Part shown: piece after piece, positions 53,001 to 57,705 of the stretch | Layout of the letters: every line of letters begins with the position of its first letter | How positions within the stretch are numbered: the stretch's first letter is position 1 | Source: Ceratothoa steindachneri | Lineage: Eukaryota; Arthropoda; Malacostraca; Isopoda; Cymothoidae | Length of the DNA stretch: 64,000 nt | Assembly: GCA_963969495.1 (NCBI GenBank) | Contig: OZ018320.1 | Location: forward strand, 74,010,245-74,074,244 | Reading direction: 5' to 3' | The notes under the pieces: generated by a model | Databases searched by the model: none | Told to the model about the DNA's origin: nothing | What the model saw: only the letters and a program-made list of their open reading frames with translations | Translations under genes and position numbers: made by a program

Positions 53001-54396
53001 TTTGTTTTTGGTTGGAGAAGTTTAATTTGTATAGGATATTTATTTTGAATGTGCACTGGTGTTTAACTTTTTTGTAAATATAAACTGTATTTTTTTGTAA
53101 AGTAAAGGACTGTATATCAAATCGTATCAATTCTTCCTCGGGGTTAAGGTCGGTAAATTCTAGGATAAGGTTGGAACGCGGGGTTAGTGATGCTTTCAGC
53201 CTGCTACAGCTTGAGGGCCTTTATACATCCTTGATTCAGTGCTATATGATCACCGAAGGGCATTTAGTGGCCTTTCACGTTAAGACTCATATTCGCCCTG
53301 ATTATTATAATGATTTATCAATTTTTTTTCAAACTCTTATATTAGTGATTAATCCTCTAATTAAAATATATAAATGGCTTAAGTCAGTCCTTTGTTTATA
53401 AACCCAGATTTATGAATGAGAATAACTTGACTCGGTTCTAGGCCCCACCACAAGGCAACCACAAAAAAAAAAGCTGATATATGGTTCACACATGTGTAAA
53501 TAGCCAGTTTTTGATGACTTCCTTTTGGAGGGGTTCAATCCACTTATATTTTTCAGTTTTTACTAAATTAAAATGAGGAAATGCCTTAAGTAAGCATGTT
53601 ATTCAAAGTGGACAAATAAGAAAGCCTATTTAGCCCCCAAAATAGAGCGTGCTAGGCAAAAAAAACTTGGAATTTTTTTCAATAAAATTTCAAAATTCTT
53701 TTGATATAAAAATGTTATCCATAAGTAGAAGCAACATTTTCTATAAAATGGTAGGCTTTAAAGGGATAACTAAAATGCAATAATTAATTTCATCAGTTAA
53801 CAAGAAATAATTTTGAGCAACAAGCAAAAATTTCCAATCATAATTCTAAATATGTAGAAAGCTATTAATAATTTTTAAGTACGATCAATAAAATAATTCT
53901 TCAATTAAATTGATATTTGATTTATAATAAAGGATTTTTAAATATTTTATTTTATTACTTTTTATAACGATGTACCAAGGCTAATTTCACCCAGGGCAAT
54001 TTTAAGCAAATTAGTTAGGCTCTTTAATGGTTAAAGAACCTAGATCAAACTTATCCCCCTCCCAAAAAATAAATAGAATAGATTAATATAAGATTAAAGA
54101 AGTTAGTAGGGGTAAAACCTCAACAAATTCTTTCAATATATATTACTCTATTCTTTTTTTTAATTTTTTTTGTCTCCTATTCTCCCCATCCTATAGTAAT
54201 GATGCATGCCAAGAGGCATTTAATATATAGAATACAAATTAATTATCTAAGTAGTCATAATCATCTTATGGTTAGAATTATCACTTACCTCTTTGATATG
54301 AGGATACTTCTTCCTTGTTTCCATGCATAGATTTTTTAGATCATTTTGAAGAGCTTCATACAATTTTGATGAACGATTATCATTGCCAAGAGCCAT
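4682..54396 (-). CDS. mon2: MON2 homologue, N-terminal ten exons (gene continues left of window)
   Basis: Joined minus-strand exons are 54289-54396, 48180-48314, 47879-48064, 45962-46104, 45420-45534, 45206-45331, 32803-33000, 22029-22205, 21011-21249 and 4682-4815. They give 520 codons plus one base, with every junction in phase. MON2 is a roughly 1700-residue peripheral Golgi/endosome protein related to BIG/GBF Arf-GEFs but lacking Sec7; it works with Dopey proteins in endosome-to-Golgi traffic (known of the family). Seen here: a DCB-like N-terminal region (about residues 5-185), then a HUS-like region with CEIFLSL (about 340) and the HUS-box-like NYDMK (384-388), then a Pro/Ser/Asn-rich linker (about 410-455). 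An in-frame TAA lies nine bases before the ATG, and the context AAAATGG is good. I recalled the vertebrate sequence from memory rather than aligning it. The C-terminal two thirds are absent. Confidence 0.93.
4816..6776. other. MON2 intron 9, left AT-rich part
   Basis: About 2 kb of AT-rich sequence with only short spurious reading frames. A short TA run occurs near 5450-5470. Nothing recognisable. Confidence 0.6.
6777..9917 (-). mobile_element. I-like LINE copy B with internal inversion
   Basis: The 3' end at 6777 carries the family terminus (GAGAGCCCATCTGGTGACTG on plus). From 5' to 3' on the minus strand: ORF1 remnant (9917-9624), endonuclease (9466-9203, SAYIPSS), linker (9158-8868), RT start (8840-8512), then an inverted block, then the RNase H end and C-terminal zinc-binding region (7567-7038). 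The block 7568-8511 reads on the plus strand as RT palm to RNase H start. Its catalytic box is YVDV instead of YVDD. Frames are broken throughout. The right end abuts the 3' tail of copy C. Confidence 0.85.
7568..8511 (+). pseudogene. Inverted RT segment inside LINE copy B
   Basis: The plus strand encodes [17 protein letters not shown] (7603 onward), then [30 protein letters not shown], and a thumb region continuing in another frame to SAPKA-like residues near 8505. In other family copies this segment lies on the same strand as its flanks. At the right breakpoint the flanking minus sequence stops exactly where the block should begin. At the left breakpoint about 300 bp of RNase H is missing. 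Confidence 0.8.
9918..13850 (-). mobile_element. I-like LINE copy C, RT deleted
   Basis: The 3' tail begins at the T-rich run 9918-9938, followed by the family terminus. From 5' to 3': ORF1 (about 13850-11940) including a stretch matching the ORF1 start of copy F (CCTATAGGAGAGGAGTAAGC near 13625) and zinc knuckles near 12734-12550; endonuclease (11831-11490); linker (about 11340-10910); then a jump to RNase H (10765-10553) and the 3' UTR. About 2 kb covering the RT is absent. All frames are short. Confidence 0.82.
13851..14560. other. MON2 intron 9, unassigned
   Basis: Between LINE copy C and the copia remnant. I see no recognisable coding. Part of it may be copia leader or LTR sequence, but I found no repeated LTR. 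Confidence 0.4.
14561..17030 (+). mobile_element. Ty1/copia-type (GalEa-like) retrotransposon remnant
   Basis: Plus-strand pieces occur in normal copia order. Gag start (14561-14760): [11 protein letters not shown], then [15 protein letters not shown]. Integrase C-terminal part (15048-15297): [23 protein letters not shown]. Acidic linker (15550-15900): [16 protein letters not shown] (15945-16625): [38 protein letters not shown]. RNase H (16790-17025): [15 protein letters not shown]. The catalytic box normally VDD reads INH, and the first catalytic Asp before VKAA is Tyr, so the RT is dead. Protease, most of integrase and both LTRs are not seen. It lies antisense in MON2 intron 9. GalEa assignment is from memory of crustacean copia elements. 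Confidence 0.8.
15999..16625 (+). pseudogene. Copia reverse transcriptase fragment
   Basis: Longest open piece of the copia element (208 codons). It covers RT fingers and palm: the segment before [39 protein letters not shown], then the catalytic loop CIYINHF. Upstream coding ([14 protein letters not shown]) is in another frame at 15960-16010, and the RNase H lies beyond stops at 16622 and 16750-16790. Confidence 0.8.
18034..18459 (-). repeat. In-frame 213-bp tandem duplication
   Basis: The segment encoding SSRxLK-LLH-...[23 protein letters not shown] occurs twice in tandem, with a 213-bp (71-codon) offset measured from GGCCACC at 18034 to GGCCACA at 18247. The copies differ by scattered substitutions, so the duplication is not recent. 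Both copies remain open. Confidence 0.8.
18632..18764. repeat. Pair of perfect fold-back palindromes
   Basis: GACCAAGATCTCAAGG at 18638-18653 is followed by one base and its exact complement at 18655-18670; arms extend to 22 bp with one mismatch (18632-18676). A second pair, CATACTACCCCAACC (18703-18717) and its complement (18750-18764), follows. Together they interrupt the reading frame between the DLRDIL and KSNAEL segments of the decayed protein. Confidence 0.85.
19190..19280. repeat. (TA)n microsatellite
   Basis: About 90 bp of uninterrupted TA dinucleotide directly after a splice donor of the decayed transposon gene. It yields spurious Ile/Tyr reading frames. Confidence 0.98.
19480..21010. 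other. MON2 intron 9 right end with degenerate AAT/ATA tract
   Basis: 20168-20505 is a degenerate TAATAA-type trinucleotide-rich tract. 20575-20640 (CTTCCCTAATTTGCACTCATGTTGGAAGGATGTGCAG) resembles 26970-27010, so it is probably a small dispersed repeat. No gene seen. Confidence 0.6.
21011..21249 (-). CDS. mon2: MON2 exon 9
   Basis: Seventy-nine codons plus two bases. It begins [14 protein letters not shown], passes through a Ser/Asn/Pro-rich linker with [11 protein letters not shown], and ends [10 protein letters not shown]...KPS plus TA of a split Tyr codon. The acceptor is TTTACAG and the donor GTAAGTAA. The linker is low-complexity, as in other MON2 proteins. The donor immediately follows a would-be TAG that only splicing avoids. 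Confidence 0.92.
21250..22028. other. MON2 intron 8
   Basis: A 779-bp intron between exons 8 and 9, AT-rich. No repeat or gene recognised. Confidence 0.9.
22029..22205 (-). CDS. mon2: MON2 exon 8 (HUS box)
   Basis: Fifty-nine codons from [16 protein letters not shown] through ALEVLHKL to [13 protein letters not shown], phase 0. The acceptor is TTTTACAG and the donor GTATTT. NYDMK corresponds to the HUS-box position N-Y-D-C of the large Arf-GEFs. Reading on past the donor gives [12 protein letters not shown], which is intronic. Confidence 0.95.
22206..22544. other. MON2 intron 7, left edge
   Basis: ACCACAGGATGTAT followed by an ACCAATTAACC-like run near 22440-22480 resembles 32150-32190 at the other end of the same intron. 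This suggests a shared ancient repeat. Nothing else recognised. Confidence 0.35.
25321..25714. repeat. 198-bp tandem duplication
   Basis: GACAGGTGTGGAACAGAAG at 25321 recurs as GACATGTGTGGAACAGAAG at 25519. The following 190 bases match closely, including GTTGAGAAG-GAGTATATTATTAG and GCTAATGTTAGCCTTT. The second unit ends at the same poly(T)-AAGTTG sequence that precedes it. Confidence 0.9.
25761..25926. repeat. Long hairpin (inverted repeat, ~75-bp arms)
   Basis: The left arm TAACTAAAAATGTTA...AGGTGGTGCTATCATCTTTATTATTT pairs with the right arm (AAATAATAAAGATGGCAGCACCACCT...TAACATTTTTAGTTA), with a loop of about 25 bp at 25833-25855. Weaker pairing continues outward to about 25738 and 25948. 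Confidence 0.85.
26269..26730. mobile_element. hAT-type MITE, copy 1
   Basis: The ends are CAGGATGGGCAAAT and, inverted, CAGGGTTGGCAAAA. The 462-bp body is shared with 31398-31826, including CAACAAATATGTATCAAATTAAGG and TCTCGATCAGTGATCTGTTAC. It interrupts LINE copy D. The 8-bp flanks do not match, and about 130 bp of LINE is missing at the junction, so a deletion probably removed one target copy. Confidence 0.75.
27534..27918 (-). mobile_element. 5'-truncated I-like LINE insertion with 14-bp target duplication
   Basis: A 385-bp 3' end of the I-like LINE family, with a T tract of about 24 bases (minus-strand poly(A)) at 27534-27558. It has the conserved terminus and the 3' UTR up to the start of the C-terminal zinc region. 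It is bounded by perfect direct repeats GGTCAAGTTAGAGA at 27520-27533 and 27919-27932. Confidence 0.95.
27933..28640. other. Unassigned stretch within intron 7
   Basis: Contains an 81-codon minus-strand frame (28182-27937) and a 96-codon plus-strand frame (28316-28606), neither of which I recognise. It may be diverged LINE D ORF1 or belong to the plus-strand element that follows. Confidence 0.3.
28655..30269 (+). pseudogene. Transposase-like protein remnant of an uncharacterised arthropod family
   Basis: Plus-strand coding remnant, antisense to MON2, inserted in LINE D. The first open piece, 28655-29272, has [11 protein letters not shown]...PPC (Cys-rich) then [18 protein letters not shown] splice-acceptor-like TTTTTACAG stands just before ATGGCTTCC at 28832, so the true exon may begin there. 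Downstream pieces, 29607-29804 ([20 protein letters not shown]) and 29898-30269 ([38 protein letters not shown]), are separated by stops and frame changes. The order DTxxxNTG, LACRHHxxELxL, ARWMAxAIY is one I know from repetitive arthropod proteins. I cannot assign a superfamily. Confidence 0.5.
31390..31834. mobile_element. hAT-type MITE, copy 2, with 8-bp target duplication
   Basis: The element 31398-31826 (429 bp) begins CAGGGTTGGCAAATC and ends with the complement of CAGGGTTTAAAAAACC. It is flanked by perfect 8-bp repeats AAAAGAAT (31390-31397 and 31827-31834). The CAGGG ends and 8-bp duplication define a hAT-type insertion. There is no transposase. Its body matches 26269-26730 at roughly 80-90% by eye. 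Confidence 0.93.
31835..32802. other. MON2 intron 7, right edge
   Basis: Plus-strand fragments such as [13 protein letters not shown] near 32530-32580 hint at an old zinc-finger-bearing repeat, but stops are frequent. Similarity to 22440-22480 is noted there. Otherwise nothing recognised. Confidence 0.3.
32803..33000 (-). CDS. mon2: MON2 exon 7
   Basis: Sixty-six codons from [13 protein letters not shown] through [15 protein letters not shown] to KYYPLL, phase 0. The acceptor is TTTTTCAG and the donor GTGAGG. [19 protein letters not shown] and EKPYFPIxxRLLRV are MON2 signatures. The exon sits between two 10-kb-class introns made of transposons. Confidence 0.95.
33001..33421. other. MON2 intron 6, left edge
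   Basis: About 420 bp of unremarkable AT-rich intron between exon 7 and the 3' tail of LINE copy E. Confidence 0.6.
34085..34394 (-). mobile_element. mariner transposon, 3' part with transposase C-terminus
   Basis: Begins at a TA (34083-34084) inside LINE E with CTGGGTGTTGCAAAATTCC, as expected of a mariner terminus. The minus-strand frame 34394-34206 reads [20 protein letters not shown], then [20 protein letters not shown] and stop. This is the mariner transposase C-terminus (GKACKV, FRxRLExVxxAEGGHI). Coding continues at 40942 on the far side of LINE F. Confidence 0.88.
34395..34480 (-). repeat. Conserved 3'-terminal stem-loops of the I-like LINE
   Basis: On the minus (RNA-sense) strand: AGCCTAGTTCTAGGCT (7-bp stem), then GGCGACT-TAT-GCCC-AAGT-GGGC-AGTCGCC (7-bp outer and 4-bp inner stem), then GATGGGCTCTAAATAAAC to the end. 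The same block is recognisable in copies B, C, D, E, G and the 27534 insertion. In copy G the outer stem is intact; in copy C six of seven pairs remain. It is probably the reverse-transcriptase recognition structure (inference). Confidence 0.75.
34993..35778 (-). pseudogene. RNase H domain of LINE copy F
   Basis: Open for 261 codons. [17 protein letters not shown] (first Asp), [12 protein letters not shown] (Glu), [14 protein letters not shown] (second Asp) and the [14 protein letters not shown] end are all visible. RNase H downstream of RT is diagnostic of the I group of LINEs. Residues before about 90 are the RT thumb end in the same frame. The downstream zinc-binding motif (PYCDN...HILVECPSL) is in another frame at 34872-34624. 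Confidence 0.9.
36126..37640 (-). pseudogene. Linker and reverse transcriptase of LINE copy F
   Basis: Segments in three frames: linker 37646-36894 ([28 protein letters not shown]), RT start 36860-36582 ([33 protein letters not shown]), then the palm ending at 36371-36126 with [19 protein letters not shown]. The catalytic YxDD reads YVHD, so the enzyme is dead. Copies A and D keep YVDD. Confidence 0.85.
37818..38130 (-). pseudogene. AP-endonuclease remnant of LINE copy F
   Basis: 38024-37818 reads [19 protein letters not shown], then [17 protein letters not shown], matching the late motifs of LINE AP endonucleases (SAYxPP and GDxNxxHxxWG). The early part ([16 protein letters not shown]) is in another frame at about 38130-38040. 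The expected N-terminal start is disrupted. Confidence 0.75.
39012..40418 (-). pseudogene. ORF1 (gag-like) of LINE copy F
   Basis: Open for 468 codons from [15 protein letters not shown] to LPESVRAG, then a stop directly before the zinc knuckles ([14 protein letters not shown] follows the stop in frame). The N-terminal half is Pro/Ser/Thr-rich and disordered-looking. Residues from about 310 on form the conserved domain ([45 protein letters not shown]). The premature stop separates the RNA-binding knuckles. It is the most complete ORF1 in the window. Confidence 0.85.
40932..41230 (-). mobile_element. mariner transposon, central part of transposase
   Basis: The minus-strand frame from 41226 reads through [20 protein letters not shown], then [22 protein letters not shown] with the second catalytic Asp of the DDE/D triad. 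After a frame break it gives SPNLNSFYY, where the family has SPDLNPLDY; the third catalytic Asp is Asn here. LINE F separates this from the C-terminal part at 34394-34206. The N-terminal half of the transposase and the other inverted terminus are missing to the right. Confidence 0.87.
41231..42482. other. Unassigned sequence between mariner and LINE E
   Basis: Sits where the rest of the mariner and about 115 bp of LINE E should be. It contains a minisatellite at 41893-42110 and no recognisable coding. Confidence 0.5.
41893..42110. repeat. Degenerate 42-45-bp minisatellite
   Basis: Units begin at 41893, 41936, 41981, 42023 and 42068, each with a TTGNTGATNAATACC(A/G)TGTTC core followed by TTGTAANAC. 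Spacing is 43, 45, 42 and 45 bp. Homology between units is moderate. Confidence 0.7.
43974..44063. repeat. (AT)n microsatellite
   Basis: Ninety bases of AT dinucleotide at the boundary where LINE copy E stops within its ORF1 knuckle region. It gives spurious Tyr/Ile frames. Confidence 0.98.
44064..45205. other. MON2 intron 6, right edge
   Basis: AT-rich intron up to the donor of exon 6. No recognised gene, RNA or shared repeat. Confidence 0.6.
45206..45331 (-). CDS. mon2: MON2 exon 6
   Basis: Forty-two codons from [16 protein letters not shown] through [16 protein letters not shown] to SSIFYN, phase 0. The acceptor is ATCTAG and the donor [19 protein letters not shown] is almost invariant in MON2 and BIG relatives. 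The next intron is 12.2 kb and contains the mariner/LINE nest. Confidence 0.95.
45420..45534 (-). CDS. mon2: MON2 exon 5
   Basis: One base plus 38 codons, completing a split Glu codon from exon 4 and ending DAYLMFQ in phase 0. The acceptor is TCTTAG and the donor GTAATT. DAYxLFQ-DLCQLVNAD is conserved across the exon 5/6 junction in MON2. The middle of the exon is the poorly conserved loop between DCB and HUS. Confidence 0.9.
45962..46104 (-). CDS. mon2: MON2 exon 4
   Basis: Forty-seven codons plus two bases, from [14 protein letters not shown] to NASIEK. It enters in phase 0 and leaves in phase 2. The acceptor is TTTTAG and the donor GTAAGT. The string [10 protein letters not shown] followed by TAxATVRQxV and VFERV is a MON2 hallmark. 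Confidence 0.95.
46105..47878. other. MON2 intron 3
   Basis: Contains the SINE copy at 46590-46995. A GC-richer patch at 47390-47730 (CCTACAGCCTGCGCAGTGCAG and the following sequence) stands out from the AT-rich surroundings. It may be another dispersed repeat, but it has no partner in this window. Confidence 0.5.
46590..46995 (-). repeat. tRNA-derived SINE, copy 3
   Basis: Minus-strand head with A-box-like CTAGTCTAATGAATACAATGG near 46980-46960 and B-box-like GGGGTTCAATCTC near 46940-46927. The body shares CATATAGCCAATTACAATACTGC and TTCACAGCACAGCACAC with copy 1 at 3468-3820. Confidence 0.65.
47879..48064 (-). CDS. mon2: MON2 exon 3
   Basis: Sixty-two codons from [13 protein letters not shown] to VIQGINLAK, phase 0 at both ends. 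The acceptor is TTTCAG and the donor GTATAT. The motifs AIQRL, LWQLME, EELKLLQT and LLTTN of MON2 are recognisable as [19 protein letters not shown] and LLTTN. The segment consists of the amphipathic helices typical of DCB armadillo-like repeats. Confidence 0.94.
48180..48314 (-). CDS. mon2: MON2 exon 2
   Basis: Forty-five codons from [11 protein letters not shown] to EIKDPKIVK, phase 0 at both ends. The acceptor is TTTCAG and the donor GTATAA. It matches the MON2 DCB segment that carries IIKVK and KEPKIT in vertebrates. The 115-bp intron to exon 3 is short. Confidence 0.93.
48461..52280 (-). mobile_element. I-like LINE copy H (old) with 17-bp target duplication
   Basis: The element 48478-52263 is flanked by CTTCAAACTGTAGATTG (48461-48477) and CTTCAAACTGTAGACTG (52264-52280), 16 of 17 matching. 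3' part 48478-49234: UTR, zinc region (48939-48724), RNase H (49232-49017). After the insertion of copy G it resumes at 50667 with the RNase H start, thumb, RT (about 51400-51130), linker (52150-51400) and a short ORF1 piece (about 52260-52170). Endonuclease and the ORF1 C-terminal half are deleted. It lies in MON2 intron 1. Confidence 0.88.
49223..50666 (-). mobile_element. I-like LINE copy G, 5'-truncated, nested in copy H
   Basis: The element 49235-50654 (1420 bp) has perfect 12-bp flanks CTTCCAGCACTG at 49223-49234 and 50655-50666. From 3' to 5': interrupted T tract, family terminus, 3' UTR, zinc region ([20 protein letters not shown], 49933-49514), RNase H (50439-49864: [33 protein letters not shown]) and the thumb end where it is truncated. 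It is among the least diverged copies relative to F. Confidence 0.95.
52281..54288. other. MON2 intron 1, right part, unassigned
   Basis: A short GT tract lies at 52385-52405. 52650-53000 is GC-richer, with two ATTGG motifs near 52843 and 52873. The remainder is AT-rich. No gene recognised. The GC-richer block could be an LTR or an old promoter, but I saw no partner repeat. Confidence 0.4.
54289..54396 (-). CDS. mon2: MON2 exon 1 (start codon)
   Basis: Thirty-six codons beginning [12 protein letters not shown] and ending KKYPHIKE, matching the MON2 N-terminus (vertebrate LxxxxKKKFPPVKE). The donor GTAAGTGA follows directly and the exon ends in phase 0. TAA GTA GCC AAA precedes the ATG in frame, so no longer N-terminus is possible within this exon. 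It is separated from exon 2 by a 6-kb intron that holds LINE copies H and G. Confidence 0.92.
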
Positions 54397-54754
54397 TTTG
54401 GCTACTTAGCTTCCACAACCAAATGCTAGCAATATAACTTCAGAATTGATATTAACTAGGTTAAATTAAAGTAGATTTTTAGATTCTAAACATTATATAA
54501 GATAAACTTTTAAAGCAGAGTACATAATAAATTACTTTTTATCTGCAAATTACATTACTATTTATGAGAGTTAAGGAAAAATTAAGAGAGCTATATTGAT
54601 AGCACATAAAAAAAATTCAGCTCTACACTTTTAAAATCCCTTTGCCACATCATCTATTACTTTAAGGCAAATATCTTGGCCATATAGCCATATCTACTCA
54701 GACCATCTTCAACCACTACTCATTAGAAAATTCCCACCAACTAGATAAATATAT
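54397..54754. promoter_or_regulatory. MON2 5' UTR and proximal upstream region
   Basis: AT-rich sequence directly upstream of the start codon. No convincing TATA box or initiator can be assigned by eye, and an untranslated first exon farther upstream cannot be excluded. Confidence 0.3.
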
Positions 54755-54905
54755 AATATTTTAATAAAAAACACTTTGTAGTAGCATAATATTTATTTGT
54801 GACACTAGTTTTGCTATAATTTATCATACCATCTTCAGTCATATACTGAAGATGATATGGCAAACTTCATACCAAAACTATAAGGCATTTTTTATTAATA
54901 TTTAG
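54755..54905. repeat. Fold-back element with hammerhead-like core
   Basis: Arms 54806-54838 and 54846-54880 are near-complementary around a 7-bp loop. Weaker pairing (AATAAAAAACACTTTGTA against TAATAAAAAATGCCTTATAG) extends to about 54755 and 54905. The right arm on plus and the left arm on minus both read CTGAAGA, then a hairpin-forming run, then AAAACTA. That resembles the hammerhead CUGANGA...GAAAC core known from Penelope-like elements, with G to A in the second box. Confidence 0.5.
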
Positions 54906-55213
54906 TCAACTCGCTATTGAGTTAAATTAGTTTTATATATATATATATATTCTTCAAAACAAATAAACTGGTATAACTTCACACTCCCTCCTCTTAACTA
55001 TCTCAAAAACACTAGTAAACCTAATCCTGATTAGAATGAAAACCCTTTGTGGTTAATGATAGTTATAAATGGGAGCCATTCTCCTTATTTTTCTGTACAG
55101 TACAGATTTTCACCATTTGCCTTAGTTTTCAACCTTCGTTATATGTGAGAGAAGAAAGCAAATGAGAAAGTGAGATGCATTATGGATGCATTAGGTAGGA
55201 TAATATTTAATTA

Positions 55214-56915
55214 GTAACATAACATAACATAATTTCACGGATGACAAACGCCACAAGGGCCTATCAAAGGCCATCCGCATCGATCAAAACCCACACACAT
55301 AGGAGTATATCCGATCATTCAACTACTTTATAAACAATCCATAGGATTGTGTCAGATCACACACGCCCACAATATACAATTTAAACCAGCCACACAAGCG
55401 GATCAAAAACAGAAAAAGCACCATCGCCAGGGGAAGACAAAATCAAAGTCCCCCACAATATAATATAACAATTGACAAAAGTCACAAGGGCCCATCATAG
55501 GTCATCCAAGTCAAACGGCCTCATTTTTAAGGCACCCAAACTCCCAAGAAAACTACATCCAGAGGATGGCGTCCAGAAACAAGGGTATCACCAATCAAGG
55601 CTTGTCAAGAACTAAATCATGCAGCTATAGATATATACAAACAATATTAATATATACAAAACTTAAGAACCATCACAACCTTCCCTTCCCATAAACTCAT
55701 CCAACCTACTCTTAAATACATTTAAATTTGGACTACCTACTACCCTCCGCGGCAATTTGTTCCAGAAGTCTACCACTCTATTGGTGAAAAAATATTTTCT
55801 TAAATCAAACCTAAACCCTTGCTTTTTAATTTTCAAGTGGTGACCTCTAGTCCGATTTCCATCAACTAACTCAAAAAAATTGCTAACATCCAATTTATCT
55901 ATCCCAGAAAAAATTTTAAAGAGCTCAATCATATCCCCTCTCACACACCTCCTTTCGAACGAGAACATATTTAATTACCTCAGTCTATCTATATATTCAA
56001 GGCGCCTCAGGCCTCAGGGAAGGAATAATCTTTGTTGCCCTCCGTTGCACTGACTCAAGAAGGTTAATATCGTGTCTAAAATGTGGGGACCATGCCTGTA
56101 TACAGTACTCTAGATGTGGCCTAACATAAGAGTTATAGAGTTTAAGAATAACCTCCTTACTTTTGTAACTGACATTTCTCTTAATGAAACCCAGCACTCT
56201 ATTTGCCCTATTTCTTGCTTCAATACCCTGTTTAGAAAACCTTAATGACTTATCTATTACTACTCCTAGATCTTTCTCATCCTCTACTGAGCTCAGCCAA
56301 TGCCCATCCATTTCATAGTTAAATTCTCTATTATCTTTTCCCATGTTAATAACTTTGCACTTATCAAGGTTGAAAGTCATTTGCCACTTATGTGCCCAGG
56401 ATAACAATTTATTTAAATCCCCCTGCACTTTAAAATTATCATCAATATCTTTAACTATAGCTACTAATTTGGTATCATCCGCAAAAATTGACACTTTATT
56501 ATTAACTGCCTCCCCAAGATCATTTATATAGATGACAAATAATAATGGACCGAGAACTGATCCCTGAGGAACCCCACTGATAACATCCCTCCACTCTGAC
56601 TTTACACCATTTAGCACTACCCTTTGCTTCCTGTCTTTCAGCCACTCAGCTATCCAATTTGAAACACCCCCACATATCCCAATCATTTTTAATTTATGAA
56701 CTAGTCTCCTATGTGGTACCTTATCAAATGCTTTACTAAAATCTAAGTAAATTATATCTACATTCTTTCCCTTATCTACTTGATCTGTTACAAACTCCAG
56801 AAAGTCTAGTAAATTAGTCAAACATGATCTACCTGATCTAAACCCATGCTGAGCATCGCTGATCAACCCCTCCCTCTCTAGATGTTGGCAAATCCCTTTT
56901 TTAACTATTTTCTCA
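55214..56915 (-). mobile_element. CR1/L2-like LINE copy, minus strand
   Basis: The 3' tail (TAACA)n is at 55214-55233. The coding part 56866-55663 has HGFRSGRSCLTNLLDF, IIYLDFSKAFDKVPHRRL, SGVPQGSVLGPLLFVIYIND, IFADDTKLVA (intact FADD), EKDLGVVID, YNSYVRPHLEYCIQAWSP, then after a frameshift MFSFERRCVRGDMIELF and YFFTNRVVDFWNKLP. This is an RT of the CR1/L2/Jockey lineage, without RNase H. 5'-truncated in the RT. It meets a plus-strand copy of the same family head-to-head at 56916. Confidence 0.85.
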
Positions 56916-56917
56916 AG

Positions 56918-57705
56918 AGTACAAGAGTAAGGAGGTCATCCTTAAACTATACAACTCTTATGTCAGGCCACATTTAGAGTACTGTATACAGGCATGGTCA
57001 CCACATTTTAGACATGATATAAACTTATTAGAGTCAGTACAAAGGAGGACAACAAAAATAATACCATCCCTGAAGCACCTTGAATATGAAGATAGACTGA
57101 GGGTATTAAATATGTTTTCATTTGAAAGGTGTGTGAATGGAGATATGATTGAGCTTTTTAAAATCTTTTCTGGGATGGATAAATTGGATTTCAGCAAGTT
57201 ATTTGAGTTAGAAGGTAGTAATAGAACTAGAGGCCACCACTTAAAGATTAAAAAACAGAGGGGCAGACTGGATGTTAAAAAATATTTTTTCACTAACAGA
57301 GTGGTCGATTATTGGAATAGTTTGCCACCTGAGACTGTAGACAGCCCAAACTTGAATGTTTTCAAGCGCAGATTGGATGATTATATGGGGATGGAGGGTT
57401 AATTTCTTACTTTGGGGTATGGGGATATGTTTCTTGACTCATTCCTGTGGATGCAGTTTTTTTTTATTGTATATTTTGGGGGACTTTGATTTTGTTTTTG
57501 ACAGACTCCTATGGAGGCTTTAAATTATAAATTGTAGATGTATGGTTGAACATAATCCTATAGATTGTTAAATTGCATATTGTAGATGCATGATCTGACA
57601 AAATCCTATGGATGCATTATGTGGGTGGGATTTGATGGATACGGATGACCTTTGATAGGCCCTTGTGGCTTTTGTCATCCATGAAATTATGTTATGTTAT
57701 GTTAT
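56918..57705 (+). mobile_element. CR1/L2-like LINE 3' copy, plus strand, head-to-head with the previous one
   Basis: Plus-strand coding from about 56918 gives YKSKEVILKLYNSYVRPHLEYC-like residues, then (57112-57402) MFSFERCVNGDMIELFKIF, YFFTNRVVDYWNSLPPE and a stop at 57400. The 3' UTR ends with CCATGAAATTATGTTATGTTATGTTAT. The same segment is also present in the minus-strand neighbour, so the two overlap in content and are not complementary halves of one element. Confidence 0.83.

Noticed and set aside
53171..53401. 76-codon plus frame near the MON2 5' end
   Set aside because: No recognisable domain and AT-rich. It lies inside intron 1.
4682..54396. Alternative that the exons encode a BIG/GBF-type Arf-GEF
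   Set aside because: Motif by motif they fit MON2 ([32 protein letters not shown]), and the linker order is that of MON2. No Sec7 domain follows in the window.
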